This document shows, in pieces, positions 7,889-13,175 of a stretch of DNA of 13,175 nt. Position 1 is the stretch's first letter. Each line of letters begins with the position of its first letter. The translations under genes were made by a program, and so were the position numbers. The stretch is from DATADD01 sp036258675 (GTDB taxonomy: Bacteria > Actinomycetota > CADDZG01 > WHSQ01), in contig DATADD010000067.1 in assembly GCA_036258675.1 (NCBI GenBank), forward strand, positions 1 to 13,175. The letters run 5' to 3'. Under the pieces are notes generated by a model, which was given only the letters and a program-made list of their open reading frames with translations, was not told the origin of the DNA and did no database searches.

Positions 7889-7894
7889 ACCCTA
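7889..7894 (-). promoter_or_regulatory. -10 box (TAGGGT) of a probable leaderless guaA transcript
   Basis: TAGGGT (minus strand) fits TAnnnT and ends five bases before the guaA ATG at 7883. The 55-base gap behind it contains no Shine-Dalgarno sequence near the start and no recognisable -35. It is otherwise filled with GGCGCGCC-like GC-rich repeats. I see no purine riboswitch or other leader, which agrees with initiation at or next to the start codon. Confidence 0.45.
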
Positions 7895-7938
7895 CCGCGG
7901 CGCGCCCGGCGCGCCCCGGAGGAGAAGGCGCGCCGCGA

Positions 7939-8838
7939 TCAGCGGCGGGCGCGATCCCGCGTCGGCTTGCGCGCCTCGACGACGACGCTGAGCTCGTCCT
8001 CGTCCGTGGCCACGCCCTTGTCCTCGAGGCCGGAGCTGCGCACGAGCCGCCGAAGCTTGCCGGGGAGGTCGTCGGAGACCTCGATGAGCAGCCACCCACC
8101 CGGCTTGAGCCACTGGGGCGCGTCTCGGATCGCGCCCCGTATGAGGCTGAGGCCGTCGGCCGACTCGTCGGTGAGCGTGTAGAGCGGCTCGTGCTCCCTC
8201 ACCTCGGTGGGGAGGTCGTCGACCTCGTCGGGCGGCACGTAGGGGATGTGGCCGGTGATGACGTCGACGCCGCCGCGGAGGCGCGCCGGCAGCGCCGAGA
8301 ACATGTCGCTCTTGCGGAAGCGCACGTTGCGGATGTCGAGGCGTTTGGCGTTCATGCGCCCCTGCGCGAGCCCCTTCTCGTCGATGTCCGCGCCCCACAC
8401 CTCGGCTTTCGGGAACTCGTCCGCGATCGCGAGGGCGATCGGACCGGCGCCCGTGCACACATCGACGACGACCGGGTCCTGACGGCCCCGAAGGCGGCGC
8501 GCCGCGCGCGCGACGGTGAGCTCGGAGGAGGGGCGGGGGACGAAGGCCCCCGGCCGCACGACGAGGTCGAGCCCGTAGAACTCGATCCGCCCCGTGATGA
8601 CGGGGAACGGCTCGCCGCCCGCGCGCCTCGTCACGAGCGACAGGTAGTGACGGCGCGCCGCGGTCGACAGCTCCTCGTCGAGCGGGAGCTCCTGCTCGTC
8701 GATGTCGACGTCGAGCAGAAAGCCCATGAGCTCCTCGGCCTCGCGACGGTTGTCGTGGTCCTCGAAGATGTGGGTCGAGTCGGCGAGCACGCGCTCGCCG
8801 AGGTCGAGCAGACCCGCCACTGTGCGGGGCTCGCTCAA
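7939..8838 (-). CDS. PrmC/HemK-like class I SAM-dependent methyltransferase with altered NPPY motif
   Basis: A 299-residue protein with the layout of PrmC (release factor N5-glutamine methyltransferase): a helical N-terminal domain (about 1-75), the pre-domain motif FVPRPSSEL (99-107; PrmC has IPRPETE), the SAM-binding motif I VVDVCTGAGPIALAIA (124-139), the acidic motif II ADID (150-153), and after the motif-IV strand a PrmC-like stretch PEVREHEP in the variant form PTEVREHEPLYTL. The catalytic NPPY is replaced by HIPY (197-200), losing the Asn that holds the substrate glutamine. Release factor genes, which normally accompany prmC, are absent. It is therefore a paralogue with possibly different substrate, not a safe prmC. 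The start is TTG at 8838 with a weak GAG-rich stretch ahead; a TACCCT box at 8882-8887 could be its own promoter. The Lrp gene ends 82 bases upstream. Confidence 0.82.
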   Translation of the reverse strand: MSEPRTVAGLLDLGERVLADSTHIFEDHDNRREAEELMGFLLDVDIDEQELPLDEELSTAARRHYLSLVTRRAGGEPFPVITGRIEFYGLDLVVRPGAFVPRPSSELTVARAARRLRGRQDPVVVDVCTGAGPIALAIADEFPKAEVWGADIDEKGLAQGRMNAKRLDIRNVRFRKSDMFSALPARLRGGVDVITGHIPYVPPDEVDDLPTEVREHEPLYTLTDESADGLSLIRGAIRDAPQWLKPGGWLLIEVSDDLPGKLRRLVRSSGLEDKGVATDEDELSVVVEARKPTRDRARR

Positions 8839-8920
8839 CTCGTCTCTGTGGGGATGCCGGTGCGCGGGGTCACGTTCGCAGAGGGTACATAACGAGGTCC
8901 CCTCCGCGTCGTCGTTCGAG

Positions 8921-9424
8921 TCAGGCCGACGCGACCAGCTCGGGGCGGGGCTCCTCGTCGGGCACCTCTATCGTCGGCTTCTCGAGCTCCGTCGACAGGG
9001 CCATGGTCGTGCGGGTGCGGGCCACTCCCCGAATGGAGCGGATCCGGCGCAGAAGCTGCTCGAGGTCCTTGTTCGTCGCCGTGCGCGTCTTGATGAGGTA
9101 GCAGTCCTCGCCCGCGATGCGGTGGAACTCGAGCACGTCCGGTTCCTCGCAGATGCGCGCGACGATCGGATCGTCCGCAGCGAACTCGTTGCCCTCCGAC
9201 AACGTGATCATGACGAAGGCGACGTGGAAGCGACCGAGGGCCTCGGGATCGAAGATGGCGGAGTACCCCGCGATGACGCCCTTCTGCTCGAGCTTGCGGA
9301 CGCGGTCGTGGACCGCGGGGCCCGAGAGCCCGACCTCCTTTGCGATCGCGGCGTGGGCCATGCGGCCGTCCTCCCGCAGGAGCCGGAGGATCGCTCGGTC
9401 GACGCGGTCGAGGCCGGCAGCCAT
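8921..9424 (-). CDS. Lrp/AsnC family transcriptional regulator
   Basis: A 167-residue regulator. Residues 5-60 form the winged helix-turn-helix: LDRVDRAILRLLREDGRM, then AAIAKEVGLSGPAVHDRVRKLE (recognition helix around SGPAVHDRVRKL), then GVIAGYSAIFDPEALG, the classical end of the DNA-binding domain. Residues about 66-150 form the RAM/AsnC effector and oligomerisation domain, with the family-typical YLIKTRTATNKDLEQLL segment after the first half. A 17-residue acidic tail (IEVPDEEPRPELVASA) is extra. Members form octamers that wrap DNA and sense amino acids; the ligand here is unknown. The ATG at 9424 lies two bases after the stop of a 32-codon gene (TAGCGATG), with no good ribosome-binding site, which implies translational coupling. 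The operon promoter at 9708-9737 and flanking repeats suggest autoregulation. Confidence 0.93.
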   Translation of the reverse strand: MAAGLDRVDRAILRLLREDGRMAHAAIAKEVGLSGPAVHDRVRKLEQKGVIAGYSAIFDPEALGRFHVAFVMITLSEGNEFAADDPIVARICEEPDVLEFHRIAGEDCYLIKTRTATNKDLEQLLRRIRSIRGVARTRTTMALSTELEKPTIEVPDEEPRPELVASA

Positions 9425-9426
9425 CG

Positions 9427-9525
9427 CTACCGGCCCCGCCGAGAGAGGCCCTGCGTGCGCCTGCGCAGCCCGGGGGTCTGCTTCGGCGACAGCGCGGGGT
9501 CCAGCCTGTAGAGCACGTAGCTCAT
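9427..9525 (-). CDS. Small basic protein (32 residues) directly upstream of and coupled to the Lrp gene
   Basis: A 32-residue peptide starting MSYVLYRLDP and ending RGR, with eight Arg and one Lys, mostly in the second half; no membrane segment. I do not recognise it. The ATG at 9525 is supported by AGGTGAGG six bases upstream, the best Shine-Dalgarno match in the window. A GTG at 9537 would add four residues. The stop TAG is two bases from the Lrp start and the gene begins 22 bases after the previous small gene, so the three form one transcript. The same frame is open up to 9639 but that part overlaps the first small gene and lacks a start signal. It could be a genuine small protein or a leader ORF whose translation controls the regulator. 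Confidence 0.55.
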   Translation of the reverse strand: MSYVLYRLDPALSPKQTPGLRRRTQGLSRRGR

Positions 9526-9531
9526 CAAGTG

Positions 9532-9539
9532 CCTCACCT
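9532..9539 (-). promoter_or_regulatory. Shine-Dalgarno sequence (AGGTGAGG) of the 32-residue ORF
   Basis: AGGTGAGG on the minus strand, with a six-base spacer (CACTTG) before the ATG at 9525. It decides the start of this short ORF and stands out because most other genes in the window lack a recognisable ribosome-binding site. Confidence 0.6.
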
Positions 9540-9547
9540 GCCTTCGT

Positions 9548-9670
9548 CTAGATCCGGGGGTGGTTGACCCAGTCGTTGCCGTCCCTGCTGTCGGCACCCA
9601 CCACGCTGGGGAGGACGACGAGCAGGAGGAACAGCACACCTGCGATCAGTAAGCCGCTCGCCAATCTCAC
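9548..9670 (-). CDS. Small membrane or secreted peptide (40 residues), first gene of the Lrp operon
   Basis: A 40-codon frame running from GTG at 9670 to TAG at 9548. Residues 3-25 are a continuous hydrophobic segment (LASGLLIAGVLFLLLVVLPS onward); the remaining 14 residues, DSRDGNDWVNHPRI, are polar. Either it is a single-pass membrane protein, or residues 1-26 are a signal peptide ending VGA, which satisfies the (-3,-1) rule of signal peptidase I and would release the 14-residue peptide. Start support: AAGGAAGG at 9674-9681 and a sigma70-like promoter at 9708-9737. GTG at 9673 and TTG at 9664 are alternative starts. It carries a TTA leucine codon (9650-9652) and an AGA, both rare at this GC content. 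Not recognised as a known family; its position with promoter, ribosome-binding site and downstream coupled genes argues that it is real. Confidence 0.6.
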   Translation of the reverse strand: MRLASGLLIAGVLFLLLVVLPSVVGADSRDGNDWVNHPRI

Positions 9671-9673
9671 CAC

Positions 9674-9681
9674 CCTTCCTT
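9674..9681 (-). promoter_or_regulatory. Shine-Dalgarno sequence (AAGGAAGG) of the 40-residue ORF
   Basis: AAGGAAGG on the minus strand; its AAGGA core is six bases from the GTG at 9670 and three from the GTG at 9673. This favours the 9670 start. The leader from the predicted transcription start (about 9701) to the start codon is roughly 30 bases. Confidence 0.5.
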
Positions 9682-9707
9682 AGGCTTGATTCCGTTCTGA
9701 CCACCTC

Positions 9708-9737
9708 ATCGTAACTCCATCTTCGGGCGGCGGTCAA
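9708..9737 (-). promoter_or_regulatory. Sigma70-like promoter of the small-peptide/Lrp operon
   Basis: On the minus strand TTGACC (9732-9737) matches five of six bases of the -35 consensus, and TACGAT (9708-9713) matches the TAnnnT -10 consensus, with an 18-base spacer. It is the only promoter in the window with both elements. Transcription is expected to start near 9701 and read through the two small genes into the Lrp gene. Confidence 0.65.
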
Positions 9738-9739
9738 GC

Positions 9740-9805
9740 GGATTCTTAGGTGACTGCCTCCCACCACCTCGGGAACCAGGGTCCTGGAGCCAGTATTCCT
9801 AAGTG
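9740..9805 (-). repeat. Imperfect direct repeat upstream of the operon promoter, candidate operator
   Basis: On the minus strand CACTTAGGAATAC (9793-9805) and CACCTAAGAATCC (9740-9752) agree at 10 of 13 positions. Their centres are 53 bases apart, about five helical turns, and the promoter-proximal copy abuts the -35 box. A partial third copy, CCTAAGGAA, occurs at 9676-9684. The copies are AT-richer than their surroundings. Such phased sites are typical of Lrp-family binding; which protein binds here is inference. Confidence 0.4.
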
Positions 9806-9895
9806 GCGAAGGTTTCTAGCTCCTCTAGAGTAGAACTCTTTGGAGAGGTTCCTCCAGCCGACGCCGGGCACAATCGCCGTTGCCGCTGGGAGGGA

Positions 9896-9918
9896 CCCGC
9901 CCGAAGTGTTGAGGCGGG
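9896..9918 (-). terminator. GC-rich stem-loop immediately after the STAND regulator stop, possible terminator
   Basis: Six G:C pairs (9896-9901 with 9913-9918) enclose an 11-base loop, starting two bases beyond the stop codon. No U-tract follows, so it is not a textbook intrinsic terminator, though U-less hairpins are reported to terminate in actinobacteria. It would separate the STAND gene from the small-peptide operon. Confidence 0.35.
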
Positions 9919-9919
9919 C

Positions 9920-12400
9920 TCAGGTTTCGGCGACGGCGTAAGCCACGGCCTCGTCGAGCGACAGGGCCCGCCCGGCGCGCCGCCCGTGCTCGAATCCCGG
10001 GCTCGCGGCCGCCATGACCTCGGCCGCGTACGCCTCGCGCTCACCCTCCCACTGCCCGACTGGCCCCCTCCGTTCCTCCGTCTCGACCGCCCCCCACAGG
10101 GTCCCTGCACGCTCGGGGAGGCGCGCGTGCGTCGCGAGGCGCGCCAGATCCGCCAGGGCATAGACGAGGAACTGACGCTCGCCGATCTCGTGCGCGAGGC
10201 GGACGGCGCGCCGCGCCCACAGCTCCGCGTCGTGTCGCCGCCCGATCGAGATCGCCTTGCCGGCCAGGATCCCCAGCGTGGCCGCGGCCCACCAGAGGAA
10301 GCCGATGTCCTCGGCCAGCGCCGCGCTCTCCTCCATGAGCTCCATACCCTGATCGTGTTCCCCCTCCTCGAAGACGATCTCGCCCAGCTCGCTCCGCACG
10401 AGCGCCTCGCTCCTGCCGAACCCGGTGCGGCCCAGCAGCTTCTCGCTCTCCTCGGTCATCCGTCGCGCCGTCGCAAGGTCGCCGCGCGTCCGGTGCCACA
10501 CCGCGAGCCGGAGAAGCAGAAGCCCCATGCCGCGTTCGTCACCCAGCCGCCGGTAGATCTCGAGGCTCTGCTCGTAGAGGTCGGCTCCCTCCTCGAAGCG
10601 ACCGACGATGTACGTCACACTTCCCCACACGCGCAGCGCAGCGGCGCGAACGTCGAGAGGCAGCTCGCGGCCGCGCTCCACGAGGAGCCGGAGCCAGCGC
10701 ATCCCCTCGAACGGGCTCCTCGCCACCCAGAAGTGCTCCAGGGCAACGGCGATGCGGGCGCCGAGCTCGACCTCTTCCGCGACGAGAGCCCAGTCGAGTG
10801 CGGCGCGTACGTTGTCGACCTCCGGCGCGACGAGGTCGAATCTCTCACGACCCTCCGCCTCGTTGTATAGGTTCGCCTCCTGCGCCCGTGCGAGGAAGAA
10901 GCGCGCATGGGCGCGGCGCAGCACGTCGGCTTCCCCCGCCGCCTGCAGCTCCCCGCGCGCGAACTCGCGGATCGTTTCGAGCATGCCGAGCCGCCCCGGG
11001 CTCCACCGCCGCACGAGGCTCTTTTCGACGAGGGACTGAAGCGAGTCGAGGTCCGCGCTCGCCACCCCTTCGGCCGCGGCCGAGTCGAAGCTGCCGGCGA
11101 AGACGGCCAGTTGGCGGAACAGTCGCCGCTCGTCCTCGTCGAGCAGGTCGTAGCTCCACGCGATCGCCGCACGCAGCGTCCGCTGGCGCGCGGGAGCGTC
11201 CCGCCGCCCGCCGGTAAGTAAGGGCAGGCGCTGGTCGAGCCTCGCGAGCAGCTGCTCAGGAGGGAGGATCGCGGTGCGTGCGGCCGCGAGTTCCACAGCT
11301 AGCGGGAGGCCATCGAGCCGGCGGCATATCTGCGCGACGGCCTCGGCGGGATCGGCAACGGCGGCCCGCTCGAGGAAAAGCGCCACCGCGTCGTCGGCGG
11401 GGAGGGGCTCGACCGCGTATTCCCTCTCGCCCTCTATCCGCAGCAGGGAGCGGCTGGTCACGAGCAGGTGGAGGCGCCGGGAGGAGCGCAGATGATGGGA
11501 GAGCTGCGGCGCAACGTCGGCGACCTGCTCGAGATTGTCCAGCACGAGCAGCATGTGTCGCTGGCCGACAATGTCCGCGAGCTCGCCTTTCGCCCCGAGG
11601 GCCGACACGATCGTGGGGGGCACAAGCTCAGGCTCGGTCACGGACGCGAGGGGGACCCAGAAAACACCGTCGGGGAAGGTCCCGACGAGCTCGGCCGCAA
11701 CGTGCAGGGCAAGGCGGGTCTTGCCGCTTCCCCCCGCGCCCGTCAGCGTGATGAGCCGCTCCTGGCCTGCGAGCCGGACCAGCTCGGCCACCTCCCGCTG
11801 CCTGCCGATGAGGCGTCCGAGCTGGGCGGGAAGGTTGGTGGCGTTCAAGGAGCGCAGCGGAGGGAACTCCCCGCGCCCGAGTTGGAAAAGTCTCTCCGCG
11901 GGGCCGAGGTCCTTGAGGCGGTGGAGACCGAGGTCGACGACTTCATGGTCGGCCCCGGCGAGTGTCCGCGTCTGCTCGGAGAAGACCACCTGCCCGCCGT
12001 GCGCGCTCGCGCAGATACGCGCGGCGCGATGTACGTCGATCCCGACGTATCCCTCGTCGGTCACGATCGGCTTTCCCGAGTGAAGGCCCATGCGAACCTT
12101 GATGGGACCGTGCTCGAGCGCGCGCTGGCCGTCCCTCGCGGCGTCGAGCGCGGCGCGCGCGTCACCGAAGGCGACGAAGATGGCGTCTCCTTGCACGTCG
12201 ACCTCGACGCCGCCGTGGCGCGAGAAGGCGCCTCGCAGCGCCTGCCGGTGGTCCGTCAGCGCCTCTGCGTAGCGCTCGGAGCCCAGCTCCTGGAGCAACG
12301 CTGTCGAGGCCTCCACGTCCGTGAACAGGAGTGTGACGGTTCCCGTCGGCAACCGAGCAGACGCCGCTGGTGGAGTCGCCCGCGTGCTACCCGCCCGCAC
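9920..12400 (-). CDS. Class III cyclase domain–STAND ATPase–TPR regulator
   Basis: An 826-residue multidomain signalling protein. (1) A class III nucleotidyl cyclase homology domain at about 18-178 keeps both metal-binding Asp (LLFTDVEAST, Asp28; VQGDAIFVAF, Asp72) and the Arg of the transition-state pair (Arg128), but has His124 (VHRAARI) where Asn is usual and Asp68 where cyclases carry the base-specifying Lys. (2) A STAND/NB-ARC-type ATPase has Walker A GAGGSGKTRL (221-230), Walker B LLVLDNLEQ (284-292), VTSRS sensor (314-318), and GLPLAVELAAAR (364-375). (3) Helical TPR-like repeats run from about 500 to 800. The LuxR-type DNA-binding domain found in many relatives is absent. It probably works through ATP-dependent oligomerisation and protein partners. 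The start GTG at 12400 is uncertain: TTG at 12352 would give the shorter N-terminus more usual in the family. The gene is 70 bases downstream of guaB3. Confidence 0.9.
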   Translation of the reverse strand: MRAGSTRATPPAASARLPTGTVTLLFTDVEASTALLQELGSERYAEALTDHRQALRGAFSRHGGVEVDVQGDAIFVAFGDARAALDAARDGQRALEHGPIKVRMGLHSGKPIVTDEGYVGIDVHRAARICASAHGGQVVFSEQTRTLAGADHEVVDLGLHRLKDLGPAERLFQLGRGEFPPLRSLNATNLPAQLGRLIGRQREVAELVRLAGQERLITLTGAGGSGKTRLALHVAAELVGTFPDGVFWVPLASVTEPELVPPTIVSALGAKGELADIVGQRHMLLVLDNLEQVADVAPQLSHHLRSSRRLHLLVTSRSLLRIEGEREYAVEPLPADDAVALFLERAAVADPAEAVAQICRRLDGLPLAVELAAARTAILPPEQLLARLDQRLPLLTGGRRDAPARQRTLRAAIAWSYDLLDEDERRLFRQLAVFAGSFDSAAAEGVASADLDSLQSLVEKSLVRRWSPGRLGMLETIREFARGELQAAGEADVLRRAHARFFLARAQEANLYNEAEGRERFDLVAPEVDNVRAALDWALVAEEVELGARIAVALEHFWVARSPFEGMRWLRLLVERGRELPLDVRAAALRVWGSVTYIVGRFEEGADLYEQSLEIYRRLGDERGMGLLLLRLAVWHRTRGDLATARRMTEESEKLLGRTGFGRSEALVRSELGEIVFEEGEHDQGMELMEESAALAEDIGFLWWAAATLGILAGKAISIGRRHDAELWARRAVRLAHEIGERQFLVYALADLARLATHARLPERAGTLWGAVETEERRGPVGQWEGEREAYAAEVMAAASPGFEHGRRAGRALSLDEAVAYAVAET

Positions 12401-12470
12401 ACTTCATCGGTGCCTCGTAGGCGCCAGCGCGGACATGTGCTCGGGCCTCTCCGGTCACCGCGTTATCGGC

Positions 12471-13175
12471 TCAGCCGCCCATCCCGAGGCGCTGCGCCCG
12501 CTGCAGCGACTTGCCCTCGGTCTGCAGGGCGGGGGCCACCATCACCTCGGCCTTCTGGAACTCCTTGATGTTGGCGTAGCCGCACGTTGCGAGGCTCGTC
12601 CGGAGCCCGCCGAAGAGGTTCAGCCGGCCGTCGTTGTCGGCCGCGGGGCCGACGAGGATCTCCCGCAGCGACCCGATCGTGGGCGTCGCGACGCGGGCCC
12701 CCCGCGGGAGCGTGGGGTGAAACGTCGCCATGCCCCAGTGGTGGCCGCGCCCGGGCGCCTCCTCGGCTGCCGCCAGCGGCGACCCGATCATGACCGCGTC
12801 CGCGCCGCAGGCGATCGCCTTGGCGACGTCGCCGCCGGTGCGCATGCCCCCGTCCGCGATCACGTGGCAGTAGCGCCCGGTCTCGTCGAGGTGACGGATG
12901 CGGGCGCCGGCCGCGTCGGCGATGGCGGTCGCCTGGGGGACGCCGATGCCCAGCACTCCCCTCGTCGTGCAGGCGGCCCCGGGCCCGACGCCCACGAGCA
13001 CCCCCACGGCCCCCGTGCGCATGAGGTGCAGCGCCGTGGAGTACGAGGCGCAGCCCCCGACGATGACGGGCAGCTCGTAGGTCGAGATGAACCGCTTGAG
13101 ATTGAGCGGCTCGGACCGGGTCGAGACGTGCTCGGCCGACACGACCGTCCCCTGGATCACGAGGATGTCGAGCTC
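12471..13175 (-). CDS. guaB3: GuaB3 family IMP dehydrogenase-related protein, C-terminal part
   Basis: The frame is open to the right edge and covers the last 234 residues of a protein normally near 370-390, beginning ELDILVIQGTVVSAEHVS. The TIM-barrel core of the IMPDH/GMP reductase family is evident: GVLVGVGPGAACTTRG carries the catalytic-loop Cys (residue 69 of this fragment), followed by GVPQATAI; the phosphate-binding segment HVIADGGMRTGGDVAKAIAC and GADAVMIGSPLA follow, and the flap-side segment ends in EAPGRGHHWGMA. These exact forms (AACTTR, HHWGMA, LRTSLATCGY) are GuaB3 marks rather than canonical GuaB. GuaB3 usually follows guaB in actinobacteria and its precise reaction there is, as far as I know, unsettled. 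The stop TGA is at 12471-12473. The protein's N-terminal third and start lie outside the window. Confidence 0.92.
   Translation of the reverse strand, partial: ELDILVIQGTVVSAEHVSTRSEPLNLKRFISTYELPVIVGGCASYSTALHLMRTGAVGVLVGVGPGAACTTRGVLGIGVPQATAIADAAGARIRHLDETGRYCHVIADGGMRTGGDVAKAIACGADAVMIGSPLAAAEEAPGRGHHWGMATFHPTLPRGARVATPTIGSLREILVGPAADNDGRLNLFGGLRTSLATCGYANIKEFQKAEVMVAPALQTEGKSLQRAQRLGMGG

Larger units (their letters stand above)
9671..9919. other. Intergenic regulatory region between the STAND regulator and the Lrp operon
   Basis: This 249-base stretch is the longest non-coding interval in the window and clearly less GC-rich than the genes. It holds the operon promoter, the direct repeats, the leader of the first small gene, and a GC stem-loop next to the STAND gene stop. 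Between 9806 and 9890 I see only a short hairpin (AGAGT/ACTCT, 9827-9839) and no convincing gene on either strand. Confidence 0.6.

Noticed and set aside
6292..7890. A 532-codon minus-strand frame overlapping guaA
   Set aside because: It is guaA read in another frame; the guaA frame has all catalytic motifs and this one has none.
7884..7938. A guanine/purine riboswitch or leader ahead of guaA
   Set aside because: Only 55 GC-rich bases separate the genes, no purine-aptamer core is visible, and a -10 box lies five bases from the start codon.
9534..9767. A 77-codon minus-strand frame across the promoter of the small-peptide operon
   Set aside because: It runs through the -35/-10 elements and the leader, has no ribosome-binding site or recognisable features, and competes with the better-supported 40-codon gene.
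9827..9839. Short hairpin AGAGT-AGA-ACTCT as a terminator or operator
   Set aside because: Five pairs, two of them G:C, with only two T residues after it on the plus strand and none on the relevant minus strand; too weak to call.
6342..10216. Repeated GGCGCGCC palindromes, dense at 7898-7935
   Set aside because: About nine copies in 13 kb is not far above what such base composition gives by chance (roughly five), so I do not treat it as a dispersed repeat like HIP1. The cluster before guaA may only be low-complexity GC sequence.
1..13175. A defence island, phage, CRISPR array or biosynthetic gene cluster
   Set aside because: I looked for transposases, integrases, repeat-spacer arrays, toxin-antitoxin pairs, NRPS/PKS or RiPP signatures and found none; the STAND ATPase is of the cyclase-TPR regulator type, not a recognised Avs-like defence protein with an effector domain.

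Overview
This is a GC-rich stretch (about 70% G+C or more by eye) that reads as chromosomal DNA of an actinobacterium (Actinomycetota). The evidence is a GuaB3-type IMP dehydrogenase relative, a PcrA helicase with an actinobacterial-looking C-terminus, a cyclase–STAND–TPR regulator of a kind common in this phylum, and several start codons placed just after a TAnnnT box, as expected of leaderless mRNAs. I cannot name the genus. No IS element, phage gene, tRNA, rRNA or CRISPR array is visible, and coding density is very high.

Left part, plus strand (1–2324): the 3' portion of an exported-looking cyclophilin-type peptidyl-prolyl isomerase, then a DHA2/EmrB-type MFS transporter. The transporter ends 11 bases from a convergent minus-strand block.

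Minus strand, read from the right edge leftwards (13175 to 2336): the C-terminal part of guaB3; a large cyclase–STAND ATPase–TPR regulator without a DNA-binding domain; a 249-base intergenic region holding a sigma70-like promoter and a spaced direct repeat; two very small genes (40 and 32 codons) that lead into an Lrp/AsnC regulator; a PrmC-like methyltransferase with an altered catalytic motif; guaA (GMP synthetase); an orphan MOP-family flippase; pcrA/uvrD1; and an 80-residue membrane protein with a zinc ribbon.

The frame is a conserved housekeeping locus for GMP synthesis and DNA repair (guaB3, guaA, pcrA). Less conserved genes sit between its members. The most interesting part is the micro-operon at 8921–9737: its promoter, a candidate helically phased operator, a 40-residue membrane or secreted peptide, a basic 32-residue peptide, and an Lrp-family regulator that is probably translationally coupled to it. 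Other points worth a look are the HIPY motif replacing NPPY in the methyltransferase, the changed active-site residues of the cyclase domain, and the repeated leaderless-promoter signature, once overlapping the stop codon of the preceding gene.
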